From assembly GCA_037179515.1 (NCBI GenBank), contig JAXCGZ010019163.1:22501-86500 (forward strand): a stretch of 64,000 nt of DNA, given 5' to 3'. Source of the DNA: Halocaridina rubra. Its lineage: Eukaryota > Arthropoda > Malacostraca > Decapoda > Atyidae. This document shows positions 1-10,422 of this stretch, in pieces (within the stretch, counting starts at the first letter, position 1; each line of letters opens with the position of its first letter). The notes beneath the pieces were generated by a model. That model was given only the letters and a program-made list of their open reading frames with translations. It was not told the origin of the DNA and did no database searches. The position numbers and the translations under genes were made by a program.

Positions 1-1300
1 CAAAAGTGTTTCCTATTGCCTTGGCTGAGATAATAAGGGAGGGGGATTACCTTGCCAAACAGGTATTTAACATAGATGAGACTGGCTTATCCTGGAAGCG
101 TATGCCTACTCGTACATACATCGCCAAGGAGGAGAAGACAGCAAAAGGCCATAAAGTTAGCAAGGAGAGGCTGACTTTGCTTTTGGGGGTTACTGCTGCT
201 GGAAACTGAAAGCTGAAGCCCTTGTTGGTTTATTTGGCAGAAAATCCAAGGGCACTCATGGGCGTTTGGAAGGGTCAACTGTCAGTCATCTGGGAGTCAA
301 ACAAAAAGGCTTGGATAACCTTCAAATATTTGAGGACTGGTTCAGCAACCATTTTGTGCATGAAGTGGAGAGGTACTGTGCTTCCAAGGGTCTGCCCTTT
401 AAGGTGTTGGTAATCCTGGACAATGATCCTCGTCACCCTGCCCATTTGGATGACTTTTATCCTAATGAAAAGGTAATTTACCTTCCAACTAACATCACTT
501 CCCTGTTTCAGCAAATGGATCAGGGGGCCATTGCCTCTTTCAAGGCCTACTACCTCCGAAGAACAATTACTATGGCTCTCAAGGCAACTGAGAGGGACAA
601 GACTTTGACTCTCAAAGACTTCTGGAAGTTGTATAATATTCTTCATACTGTGAAGAATATTCCTGATGCTTGGGAGGAAGTGATACAAATAAACTTGAAT
701 GGGGTAGGGTAAGAAGCATGCCCCTATTTTGTCTTTTGAGGAGACAGTTGAGGCTGTAACCAAGAACGTAGTTGTTATGATTAAGGAGCTTGAGTTGGAG
801 GTGGAGGCTAATGATGTAAAAGTTTCTGGAATTTCATGGCGAGGAGTTATCTAATGAGGACCTTGTTCAACTGGAGAAGATGACTAAAGAGGAGGAAGAG
901 CTACCAAGCCCAGAGCCAAAGAGAAACATTTACCCTGGCAGAGGAATTGTTTACACAGCTTGAGGCTCACGACCCCAACTTTTCCAAGTACACTAAGGTT
1001 AAGAGGGATCATTGAAGCCCTGCAGTGTTTCTAAGGAATATATAAGGAGAAGAATAGGGAATCCTTCCAGACTTACCTTGACCAATACTTCGTGAAGGGA
1101 AAGTCCCACCAACAGGTCCTGTACCCTTTACCTCAGGTGCCTCTACCTCTATAGACTCGCCTGTCCCAGTATATTCATCATCTGCTGTATGTTCTTTTGC
1201 CTCTCCAGACTCACCTGCCCCAGTCTCCTCAGAACCTGCCTCTCCAGCTTCCATCTCCAGATAAGCCAGTCTCTCTCTCCACTGCAAGGCCCCTTCCAGT
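1..1300 (+). pseudogene. Tigger (TIGD1-like) transposase, family A, broken
   Basis: This encodes the catalytic half of a pogo/Tigger DDxD transposase, a nuclear enzyme that cuts and pastes its own element at TA sites. The first Asp motif (FNIDETGL, near 68-92) is intact. The second, usually DNAPGH in sister copies, reads DNDPRH near 417-434, so a conserved residue is lost. The third (MDQGAIASF) follows near 515. A TGA at 207-209 replaces the Cys codon of the sister copies (GNCKLKP), and frame changes near 300 and after 712 break the reading frame. The acidic C-terminal region ends in a PIP-box-like peptide (QTYLDQYF, 1068-1091) and a Ser/Pro-rich tail. The N-terminal DNA-binding part lies outside the window. 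Clearly inactive. Confidence 0.85.
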
Positions 1301-1833
1301 GTGCAAGCCAATCGCACAAGTATAGGTAAGATATAATGTACTGTACTGTAATTTTACTAGTGATATAATTTATGCTACACAAGTAAATATAAGCAATACA
1401 GGTATACCTCGGCTTATGTCGTTTCGAGTTAAGTCGTTCTCGATTATACGTCGGTTTTCAAAATAATGTATGGAAAAAAAAAATAAAATAAAAATAAAGT
1501 TTACGTCATTATAATCAACTTTACGTCTGTCTGCTACAAATATTGGAATCATAATATCACTAGAAAACCATTAAAAGCAGATGAAATTATGTTACTGTAC
1601 AATAAATTAAAACAAAAGCACATAAAATCATGTTATTGTACAATAAATAAGAATAAAAGCATATAAAATCTTATTAAAATACGTACAGTAGTTCCAATAT
1701 CTACCGTTAGGCGTCGTCACTCATCATTCCCGCGAAACCGCTATTGTTTTGAATTGATTAGTTTATGCACGGTATACGTCTGTTTATCGGCTACTCTCAT
1801 TCTCATTCATTTGTGACCTTATATTTTGCCCCC

Positions 1834-1941
1834 ATGGCACCTAAGAAAATTCCTAGTGCAAGTGCTAAGCGTCATGCTATAATGCTGGACGATAAACTGG
1901 CTATGATCGGATATTATGAAGAAAATTTAAAAAAGCATTAA
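1834..1941 (+). pseudogene. Transposase N-terminus, Tigger family C
   Basis: An ATG at 1834 opens 35 codons beginning MAPKKIPSASAKRHAIMLDD and closing with TAA at 1939-1941. A basic start followed by KRHAIMLDDKLAMI fits the first helix of the CENP-B/psq helix-turn-helix that begins Tigger transposases. Translation of 1978-2037 in another frame gives REIACEGASTDMEVAKRL, which resembles the next part of that domain. The rest of the gene is missing, so this is a deletion derivative. Family assignment rests on the motif and the element ends. Confidence 0.6.
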
Positions 1942-2383
1942 GAACAAACAGCAAAGTTTTTTTTAATATAATATTGTCAGGGAAATAGCGTGTGAGGGTG
2001 CATCAACAGATATGGAAGTAGCAAAACGTTTACCGATAGAGGTTCGTTCTCCTGCATCCTACTCCTCTTCTACCGCTTAATGCGATCGGATATTATGAAG
2101 AAAATTGAATAAAAGAATTAAGAACAAACAGCAAACATATTTTTAATATAATATCGTCAGGAAAATAGCGTATGAGGGTGCATCAGCTGATACGGAAGTA
2201 GCAAAACTTTTGCCGATAAAGGTTCGTTCTCCCGCATCCTACTCCTCTTCTACAGCTTAATGCGATTGGATATTATGAAGAAAATTGAAAAAAAGCATTA
2301 AGAACAAACAACAAACATATTTTTAATATAATATTGTCAGGGAAATAGTGTGTGCAGGCGCATCAGCTGATACGGAAGTGTGA
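1905..2383 (+). repeat. Three tandem copies of a 180-bp block
   Basis: Blocks start at GATCGGATATTATGAAG (1905), again at 2084 and at 2264 (GATTGG), giving 179-180 bp units; the third stops near 2383 after GATACGGAAGTG. Each unit holds the transposase codons around IGYYEEN and REIACEGAS, so part of a coding region was duplicated in tandem. A related unit occurs at 62937-63015. Confidence 0.8.
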
Positions 2384-2912
2384 CAAAATGTATGCATCCT
2401 CGTCCTCACTGCCACCATCAGTGTTGCCAGAATACATGAATGAGAGAAATGATAAATATAAAAAACAAACATGTAAGCTGGTAAGTTATTTCAAGTATCT
2501 TAAAGATGAAGTACATTTTTATTTTAATTACAGTACTACCATCTTGTAATTAATATATATATATCTTAAAATGTACCATACATTTGAAAATAAAAACATC
2601 CGCTTTATCTGGCAACACTGGCCACCATGCATGTCCCATGCTAAGCCTGTTGCCAACAGCATAATAGAGTTCATTAATTTGTTTACTGTACAGTAAATCT
2701 GTATATCTAGGCCAGCCTTGAGACAAGCTAATTCGATTTAAGTCATTTTTCTAATTAAGTCGTCTCTCCTGGAGCCAATTAACAACGTTGGGTGAGGTAT
2801 ACCTGTACTGATAAGTTTTGTTTTACTATATATTTATCACAGATCTTTTCTGACTTACGTCGAAATCCAACTTAAGTCAGCAGTCAGGAACGGAACCCTG
2901 ATATTAAAAGGG

Positions 2913-3757
2913 CCAACGACTGACCACCTCCGAGAAGCCGTGACCCAAAGGTCAAATCCTGTAACAGTAATCAAAGAAATCAGCTTTGGGTCAAGCTCTG
3001 GGAAAGATATCTTGAATCTGGAAATGTAATCAGAAGATGACTCGAACCTCCCACATAGTCCAGCAAATTAGGCTTTTGATCAAGTATAAAACTGATTGGT
3101 AAAAGATACACCAAAAGACTGCCTCCTCCTGTGTGTCTGGAGGCTAGGTCAAGATATGAAAAGCAGAAGTTCAGTTAGTCAGAAGTAAGAGCAGAGGAAC
3201 TCGAGTGTAATCACGGTTACCTTAGGCAAAGAACTGTAAGATGTCTATTCCAATGAGGATTTTGGGGCTTATCAGCAGTTTGCAAGACATCGATATGAGC
3301 ATCTTGTCCATTCTCCCAAGACCCAGGGTTTCATTTATACTCCAGCAGATATATATAGATTCCAATGACTAAGAAATAAAAAGACATATGCAGAAATAGA
3401 TAAAATAAAACAACCACATTTCAATTTTAGAATATTCTACTTTTAAGATTTCTCAAAGCATCTCAAGAAAAAGATATTTTTGTCATATCTTAGTCCAACT
3501 CAGAGCGAGTTCACAGTATTGGGACATGAAAGAGGGAGGGACAAATAACAAAATCTAGTTCATACATGGTCAACAACCAATCTTGAATTGGTAGGATATG
3601 CATGACACACAACTAAGCTAAGAGTGAGTGTAATTTGGTAAAAAAAAAAACATCAATCACTATATGGTAATACTGTATACTATTCCAGTGCCATGTGATA
3701 AAACTATGATATACAGTACTGTAAACACTTTGTAAATTAAGCTTTCACAGAAAAGTA
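2913..3757. other. No gene recognised
   Basis: Sequence of ordinary composition between two family A copies. No long frame, no repeat shared with the rest of the window and no clear splice-flanked exon was seen. It may be original host DNA (intron or intergenic). Confidence 0.5.
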
Positions 3758-4040
3758 CATGGGGTCCCTATTTTACGTAGTTCCAAGTTACATCATTCCG
3801 CTACTACATTAGAGGTCAATAAATAATAAATTACAGTATTAATAAATCAATTTTTCGACTAACCTGGCTTGTGCAGTAAATTCAAACTGTGCGCACTGAA
3901 CAGTTTGTGAGCAGGGTGGATGAATACACAGCTAGCAGCACAGCTGTATTTGTATATATCAAGATAATGGTTTTATTTATTTATGTGTTTATGTATTTGG
4001 TTATACTGAGGAATTACAGTGAATTTTCTGTTTTTTCTTA

Positions 4041-4258
4041 AGAGTGTGACACCAAGATGGGCCCCCCAAAATAAAATCTTCCCTCATCGGGCTTAGGCAC
4101 GAAGAAAACATAGAGAGAAAGAGAGATAGGGAGCATTGTGAATTGTAAGATGTGAAGGGATAATAAGACAGGTGTAACGAATATCCAAGAATATTCGGCG
4201 TTAATGTAGGCATAAAAAGAGAACCGTAACTGAAACAAAACTTAACATCGAACAGTCC
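4041..4258 (-). mobile_element. SIDE-J retroposon (LINE J head-tail derivative)
   Basis: Read on the minus strand it runs from the GTCCAGGACTGTTCGATG head to the GGTGTCACACTCTT tail. The head matches the 5' region of LINE J near 28212-28330 and the tail matches the LINE J 3' end near 31520-31580 (GCCCGATGAGGG, then GTGTCACACTCTTA). No coding sequence lies between. It sits inside the 5' region of A2. Confidence 0.7.
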
Positions 4259-4261
4259 TGG

Positions 4262-4470
4262 ACAGTCTGCTGGCTAGTACAGTGGTAACGCGCTGGCTTC
4301 GCACTCGCGAGGTCGAAAGATCGGTTCCCGTCCAAGACCGAGAGTTTAAGCTGTTTACTGGCAGGAACTGCTGTGGTTGGACACCACAGTGGGGGGTTGG
4401 GGCTTGCCCCGGCTGACGAATACCCATTGTATAATGAAATGGAAATAAAGTTTGTTTGTTTGTATTTAAG
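4262..4470 (+). mobile_element. SINE-T, tRNA-derived SINE
   Basis: The head TGGCTAGTACAGTGGTAACG looks like a tRNA with a pol III A box, and GATCGGTTC at 4319-4327 is a one-mismatch B box. A unique body (ACCGAGAGTTTAAGCTG onward) and a tail ending AAATAAAGTTTG(TTTG)n follow. Three other copies occur at 14868, 25935 (minus) and 46906 (minus). A SINE has no protein and relies on a partner LINE; no partner tail match was recognised here. Confidence 0.8.
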
Positions 4471-4724
4471 TCCACAAGACACTTCAGCTGTAGTACCCCA
4501 ACAGGTGGTTGGTGCCATGGGCCACCCTATTTACAAAATTATCAAACACATAGCCGTAAATACGATTTAAGTGAAATAGTTTGTTGTGCGTTACGAAAGA
4601 ATATGTCGTCACGCAGTATTAAAAGAGGAAGAAGAACCACCACACAGCTTACTCTCGCCCACCATATAGTTTCTTGTGCTCATCTGCTCTTTTGTTGTTT
4701 TCAATTGAGTTTTTTTTTAATGAT

Positions 4725-4950
4725 TGTGACACCAGGATGGGCCAAAAATTAATAAAACAAAACAGCCCTCATCGAGCCTGGGCACAAGGAATACATAAAG
4801 TAAAGAGAAACAGAGATGGAGAGTGTAATGACTTGTCATATGTGAAGGGATAATAAAAGATGTGCAATGAATATCCAAGAATATTCAGTGTAGCTGTAGG
4901 CAAAGAAAAAGAACCGTAACTGAAGGAAGACTTAACATCAAACTGTCCTG
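4725..4950 (-). mobile_element. SIDE-J retroposon, second copy in A2
   Basis: Same structure as 4041-4258, in the same orientation, with the TTGTGACACCAGGATGGGCC tail complement at 4727. The minus-strand head words TACACTGAATATTCTTGGAT match the LINE J 5' region near 28274. The J-derived sequence starts after a run of T (4714-4721), which is its poly(A) tail read on the other strand. Confidence 0.7.
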
Positions 4951-5004
4951 GACAGACCAATTTAAGTTCAAAAAACCTTCAGCTGTAGTATCGCTCGTTA
5001 TTGA

Positions 5005-6719
5005 CCTTACTCTGTTTCCCAAGTGTAGAGGTGATATTTCTGATGGCAGTGTTGTGAAGAAAAGAAAGCCATCACCACAGAAGTGACTGTTGCAACTGTA
5101 CACTATGAGTATTGGCCACACACTGGGGATAGCTCATACGACTGTGGCAACGATCATTAAGGATAAATATTGCATCACTGAAAATGTGAGGGGTTCTACT
5201 CCTATGATGTCCACTGTGATTACTAAGCAGAATAGTTACCTTATGATCGAGATGAAGAGATTGCTAGAGCTCTGGCCTGCTGATCAGTAACAACAGCGTA
5301 TCCCAGTGACCCTCATGTTGATACAAGAAAAGACAAAGAGAATGTTTGATGCTGTGAAATAGAGAAAAGAGGAAGGGATTGAAAGTGAAGAGTATGTGGC
5401 CAGTAGGGGTTGGTTTAATCGTCTTAAGAGTCATGCTAATTTTCATAACCTAAGTTTGCAAGGTGAGCTAGTAGTTATGAGAAAGTTGCAAAAGAGTTTC
5501 CCACTGTGTTAGCAGAAATATTTAAGGAGGGGGGATTACCATGCCGAACAAGTATTTAACACGGATGAGTCTGGCTTGTTTTGGAAGCGTATGCCTAGTC
5601 ATACGTACATCACCAAGGAGGAGAAGACAGCACCAGGCCATAAAGTCAGCAAGAAGAGACTGACTTTCGTCTTGGGGGCTAATGCTGCTGGAAACTGTAA
5701 GCTGAAGCCCTAGTTGGTTTATTTGGCAGAGAATCCAAGGGCACTTAAGGGCATTTGGAAGGGTCAACTGCCAGTCATCTGGAAGTCGATTGAGAAAGCT
5801 TGAATAACCCTTCAGATATATGAGGACTGGTTCAGCAACCATATTTTGCCAGAAGTGGAGAGGTACTGTGCTTCCAAGGGTTTGCTTTTTAAGGTGTTGC
5901 TAGTGCTGGACAAGGCTTCTGATCACCCTTCCCATTGGAATGACTTTCATCCTAATGCAAAGGTAAATTACCTTCCACCTAACACCACTATATTGTCACA
6001 GCCAATGGCTCTTGCAAGGCCTACTACGTCCGAAGGACAATTGCTATAGCGCTCAGGGCAACAGAGAAGTCAAGAACTTGACTCTCAAGGATATCTAGAA
6101 GTCGTAGAATATCCTTCAGGCTGTGAAATATATTGCTGATTCATGAGAGGAAGTTAAGTAGACAAACCTGAATGGGGTATGGAAGAAATTGTGTCCCAGT
6201 TTGTGAATGACTTCTGTGCCTTTGAGGAGACAGTTGAGGCTGTCACCAGAACTTAGTTGCCCTGAGTAAGTTGCTTAAGTTGAAGGAGGAGCCTGATGAT
6301 GTAAAAGAGATGCTGAAATCTCATGGAGAGGAGTTATATGCCGAGGATCTCATTCAACTGAAGAAACAGATGGTTGAAGGAGGAAAAAATACCAACCCCA
6401 AAGCCCAAGAGATTCACAACCAGGGAATTGGAATAATTGTTTGCCCTGATAGAGGAAAGGTTGGCAAAGCTCGAGGCTCAGGACCCCAACACTGCCAGGT
6501 ACACTAAAGTGTCCAGAGTGATCACTGATGCCCTACAGTGTTACAAGATTAAATTGGAAGGAGAAGAAGAGGGGATCTTTCCAGACTCGCCTCGACCAAT
6601 TCTTCGCGAAGGTAGACCCCCACTAACAGATCCTGTACTCTCTAGCTCAGATGCCTCTCTAGACACACCTGCCCCAGTCTCTTCAACACCTGTCTCTCCA
6701 TTTTCCTCCTACTTATGAG
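5005..6719 (+). pseudogene. Tigger (TIGD1-like) transposase, family A copy A2
   Basis: The order is that of a complete Tigger transposase. It starts with a helix-turn-helix region (ISDGSVVKKRK near 5035; LGIAHTTVATIIKDK near 5125) and a second DNA-binding part (about 5250-5450). The catalytic core has a first Asp motif NTDESGLFWKRMPS (near 5559). The second motif, DNAPGH in sister copies, has become DKASDH near 5909, and the third (MDQG) reads PMALA near 6005, so two of the three motifs are destroyed. Stops and frameshifts interrupt it in several places (for example TAG at 5711, within the frame of LKPLLVYLAEN). A PIP-box-like QTRLDQFF lies in an alternative frame at 6582-6605. Dead copy. Confidence 0.85.
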
Positions 6720-7055
6720 CCTGTCTGGCTCTCCCTCCCTAGCAACACCCCTTCCAGTGTGCAAGCCGACAACACGAGTTAAGATAGGCAATATTGTATA
6801 CTGTACTATAGTATACTTTTACTATTTTTATGTTTTAGATTACACATGTATAGGTAAGCAATAATGCATAGTGTAGTTTTACTATTTTTATGTCTTAGAT
6901 TAAGAAATTAGATTATTTTTCTATATTTTAGACTATTTATTTTTAACTTTGCTGGGGAACCAGGTTTGAATTTAGGTGTTTACCAACTTACGTCAAAATC
7001 CGGGTTAAGTCAGCTATCAGGAATGGAACCCTGACGTATAAATTGGAACCCCTTG

Positions 7056-7575
7056 TATTTATGGGCTAGGAATTTTTCATTACTCCACAGTGATATCTTA
7101 GCTGCATAGATAACTTAATCATAAGCCAATCTGAATAAGAGAACAGATACAGCGACATAACTCCTTCATTACTAGTCAAGTCACTCTTCACAATACAGTG
7201 GTAATAGTAGTTTGTCTCATTATATTGCATAAAAGGTAAACACTTTACTCCTTCACAGAGTAAATAATCTGAATATGTCCATACTCAGCCCCATAGCTTT
7301 CGAACGCAAGTATTTGACAACAACACTCCCCAAAGCTAAACAGTGGGAGGGATTCCGGTTCTTACCACTCAAGTCCCACATGTGTAATTTCTACTGTGAC
7401 TATGTATGGGTAAAAGCCATCAACTCTTGTGGGGATACACTACACCACTTAGTTTTATCAAAACACATTTTCTATATCTCAATTTCATTCTCTATCTTTT
7501 AATAGATAATTTAATTCAGCAGTTGCATATGCAGCATTTAATATATGATATTTCTTAAAAATTTTACTGCGAATA
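7056..7575. other. No gene recognised between A2 and A3
   Basis: About 520 bp with no shared repeat, no coding signal that I trust and no exon-like splice pair. A 75-codon frame at 7275-7502 has no recognisable domain and ends in low-complexity Ile/Phe/Ser residues. Possibly ancestral host sequence. Confidence 0.4.
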
Positions 7576-8220
7576 CAGAGTGTCACCGTATAAAGTCATT
7601 CCGCTATTACATTGGAGGCCATTAAATAGTTAATACTTTCTTAGCAAATTAAGTTTTCAACCTACCTGGCTGGTGAGGTAAATTCAAATAGCGCTCCCTG
7701 AACAGTTTGTTAGCCTGGCAGAAGAATAGTCACACAGCATTGTTGTATGAGCATATACAGCGTTACCCCAGTTATTCGTGCTTCCTGGTTCGCTTTCTCA
7801 CTCTATCGTGTGTTTTTTTTTTTTATAAATTATTATTTTATTTCATGGGTATATGCAAAAATATTAAAATATAAAAAAAAAAAATTCTCAGTATTTTCAT
7901 TTTTTTTTATTGAAAAAACATATTTCATTATCTAATTGATAAAAAAAAATTATTTCCCAGCCTACGAATAATAAAACAGTAAAAAATAGTAAAAAACAAA
8001 TGTAGATAGATAGATAGATACGTTTATTGACCACCTCTTTTGAAAAGTACAGTATAATCTTTACAAAAGGAATATTTGGTCAAATTACAGTGAATAAATA
8101 CAATAGATTTTGTACAATCATCAAATAAGTAGATGAATTTTAAATTAATATACTTGTACTAATAACTGAATGACATACGTACGTACAGTATAACTCACAG
8201 TATTGCATCATACGAAATAG

Positions 8221-8670
8221 TGTTCGATAGCGTACAATGTATTGGGCTCGCAGCTACGTGAGCTAGCATATATATTTATATTTCCAGTAGTTTCATGATT
8301 TTATTGATAAAAAAAATGTATTTCTTAGCCTAAGAATAATAAAACAGTAAAAAATAGTAAAAAACATAAATACTAACAGTATTGCAACATGTAAAATACG
8401 ATACCGCTATCAGCGTTTTGGACAAAGACTCGATCAGTCTAACTCACGTTTTGCTTGTGTTCGATAGCGTACAATGTATTGAGGTCGAAGCTACGTGAGC
8501 TAGCATATATATTTATATTTCAAGTAGTTTCATGATTTTATTGACAAATAAAACGTATTTCTTAGCCTAAGAATAATATAACAGTAAAAAATAGTAAAAA
8601 ACATAAATACTAACAGTATTGCAGCATGTAAAATACGATACCGCTATCAGCGTTTCGGACAAAGGCTTCC
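8221..8670 (+). repeat. Duplicated block of about 237 bp in B1
   Basis: TGTTCGATAGCGTACAATGT begins at 8221 and again at 8458. Both units continue with TACGTGAGCTAGCATATATA, CAGTAGTTTCATGATTTTAT and TACGATACCGCTATCAGCGT. Related units occur in the other family B copies near 26550-27120, 48400-48620, 53130-53560 and 54843-55300, so the block is a family trait. Confidence 0.75.
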
Positions 8671-8778
8671 ACCATCTTCCATTGTCTCGCCTCACTCGTG
8701 TGCGCCATTCATGTTGTGCTTATTATTATTAATATGTTTTGCTTGTGATTTTTTTACTCGCATATTTTAACCTTTGCA

Positions 8779-8928
8779 ATGCCTCTCAAGCATCCTTCAT
8801 CTTCTAAGGCTTCTTGTAGTGAGCCTAAACGGCAAAGGAAAATGTTAACCATTGTAGATAAAGTGAAACTCTTAGATATGTTGAAAGAAGGAAAAAGGTT
8901 TGTGTATGTTGGCCGCTATTTTACGTAA
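8779..8928 (+). pseudogene. Transposase N-terminus, Tigger family B
   Basis: ATG at 8779 opens 49 codons that include SKASCSEPKRQRKMLTI and KVKLLDMLKEGKRF, closing with TAA at 8926-8928. This is the basic leader and first helix-turn-helix of the transposase seen at 55526-57297. The sequence stops where the helix-turn-helix would continue (FGLNES), so only the DNA-binding start survives. Confidence 0.75.
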
Positions 8929-9214
8929 ACGTAAAAATTATAGTAAAATATGGAACCTATTAATGTCAAGTCATCATCATCTCATTCATGAAGTTTTCCT
9001 ATCACTTTCATAAAAAAATTACGTTGCTTGCTGTTATTTATAATGTAAAGGGTGTTTTTTTAACAGTACAGGGAGGGTTTATACAGTGTAAACGTAAAAA
9101 TACATTAAAATATATATGTACATATAGGCTGATCTCTACACCACGGATTTCCGGGTTCGCGCCGGGTCCCGGAACCGAACTACCGCGATAAGTGAGGCAA
9201 CACTGTACTGTATC

Positions 9215-9830
9215 AAGTTAATCTTTTCATTTACTTATTTGTTTATGTATTTGGTTATTTGAAATAATTGTACTTAATTTATTTACAAAATTACCAAATA
9301 TATAACCGTAAATACGATCTTTATTCAAAAAAGTTGTTAAGGTTGGCAGAAGAATAGGGACACGGCATTGTTGTACTGCATAGGTAAATACTGCATCAAA
9401 TTAATGGTTTTCTTTATTTAATCGTTCATGTATTTGTTTATTTGAAGGAATTACACTTACCCGGTAATTTATTCACAAAATTACCATATACATACCCGTG
9501 AATACGATCATTCTTATGCGAAAAATTGAGTTGAGGTTGGCAGAAGAATAGTCACACGACATTCTTGTATAAGTTATATTGTACCAAGTTAATGATTTTA
9601 TTTATTTGTTTATGTATTTAGTTATTTGAAGGATATAGACTTAATTTATTTTCAAAATTACCAAATACATAGCTGTAAATATGATCTGTATGCAAAAAAG
9701 TTAGTTGAGGTTGGCAGAGGAATAGTCACAAGACATTGTTGTATAAATATACATCAAGTTAATGGTTTTGTTTATTTCTTTATGTATTTGGTTATTTGAA
9801 AGTATATATAATTTACTTACAAAATTACTA
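9215..9830 (+). repeat. Family A 5' sub-terminal tandem repeats
   Basis: Roughly 190-bp units recur here, each with AAGTTAATG, TTTATTTATTTGTTTATG, ACAAAATTACCAAATAC and GGTTGGCAGAAGAATAG words (starts near 9215, 9401, 9594, 9757). Similar units lie in the family A copies near 24470-24700, 27700-28100 and 43600-44300. They may bind transposase or only expand by slippage; the sequence does not show which. Confidence 0.7.
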
Positions 9831-10000
9831 AAAAAAGAGAGAAACCAAAGGTCCAGCACTATAAACACAATCAGAACGCATTTTTAAGATAAGTGATGTT
9901 GTACAGGCTGTTTCTTACTATCTCATCCACCATATTGTTTATCGTGCTCATTCGCTGCGGATGCATATTTTCAACATCAAAATGTTGTAAGTGCTTTGGC

Positions 10001-10105
10001 TGGTTGACCAACATCAACGGTGCATCCCAGTGAGCCTCAAGTTGATTCAGGAGAGAGGAAGTAGGTGACTTAAAGCTGTGAAAATGGGAAAGGGGGGGAA
10101 GAAGT
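10001..10105 (+). pseudogene. Scrap of family A transposase in A3
   Basis: Codons read WLVDQHQRCIPVSLKLIQER, matching the segment near 5275-5330 of A2 (DQ, IPVTLMLIQEK). This is the linker after the first DNA-binding domain. Nothing else of the gene is recognisable nearby. Confidence 0.5.
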
Positions 10106-10422
10106 AGTGTCACCCACTTGTTCTTGTGCTCATTTGCTGATGTTTAACTGTTCGACCCTAAGTTGGATTTGGGGCCTGAAGTTATTCAGTTATCCAGATG
10201 CAAGCCAACCACAGTAGTAAAGGTAAGTAATACTGCATAGTGTAGTTTTACAATTTTTATGTCATAGATTAAGAACTTAGAGTATTTTTCTGTTTTAGAG
10301 TATCTATTTTTAGCATTAGTGGGGGACCTGGGTTCAAATTATAGGTGTGTTCTGAATAAAGTCGATATCCGTGTAAGTCAGCTGTCAAGAACGGAACCCT
10401 GACATTAAATGGGGACCCCCTG

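Larger units (their letters stand above)
1399..2805 (+). mobile_element. Tigger family C, non-autonomous, nested in A1
   Basis: A 1407-bp element bounded by matching 12-bp ends, CAGGTATACCTC at 1399-1410 and its reverse complement at 2794-2805. Both sides carry TA (1397-1398 and 2806-2807), the target duplication of Tc1/mariner/pogo elements. Sub-terminal sequence rich in TTATGTCG/AAGTCGT words also faces inward from both ends. Inside are only the start of a transposase gene, a tripled 180-bp block and AT-rich filler. It interrupts the older family A copy A1. Confidence 0.85.
1..2912 (+). mobile_element. Tigger family A copy A1, cut by window edge
   Basis: This pogo/Tigger DNA transposon enters from before the window. 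Its transposase remnant covers about 1-1300. Its 3' terminal region resumes after a nested element at about 2806-2912, where the ACTTACGTC and GTCAGGAACGGAACCCTGA signature also seen at the ends of the copies at 3758-7055 and 7576-10422 is visible. The very tip of the right terminal inverted repeat is eroded, so the right boundary is approximate. Confidence 0.75.
3758..7055 (+). mobile_element. Tigger family A copy A2
   Basis: A 3298-bp copy flanked by TA on both sides (3756-3757, 7056-7057). The left end reads CATGGGGTCCCTATTTTACG and the right end is ATAAATTGGAACCCCTTG, an imperfect inverted pair of the family A type. It carries a broken transposase (5005-6719) and three retroposon insertions in its 5' part (4041-4258, 4262-4470, 4725-4950). 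Confidence 0.8.
7758..9205 (+). mobile_element. Tigger family B copy B1, nested in A3
   Basis: A 1448-bp element with imperfect inverted ends, CAGCGTTACCCCAGTTATTC at the left and CGCGATAAGTGAGGCAACACTG at the right, flanked by TA at 7756-7757 and 9206-9207. It contains AT-rich left-arm sequence (GGTATATGCAAAAATATT...), a duplicated 237-bp block, the first codons of the family B transposase and one unit of the 163-bp right-arm repeat. It is a deletion derivative of the type represented by B6 at 54669-57914. Confidence 0.8.
7576..10422 (+). mobile_element. Tigger family A copy A3, internally deleted
   Basis: Starts CAGAGTGTCACCGTATAAAG after TA (7574-7575) and ends ATTAAATGGGGACCCCCTG before TA (10423-10424). 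The inside holds family A sub-terminal repeats (about 9215-9830), a small transposase scrap (10001-10105) and a nested family B element (7758-9205). Most of the gene is gone, so this is a non-autonomous copy. Confidence 0.75.

Noticed and set aside
4262..4470. Possible tRNA gene
   Set aside because: The cloverleaf is incomplete (no acceptor stem pair), the same body and tail recur four times, and it fits a tRNA-derived SINE.
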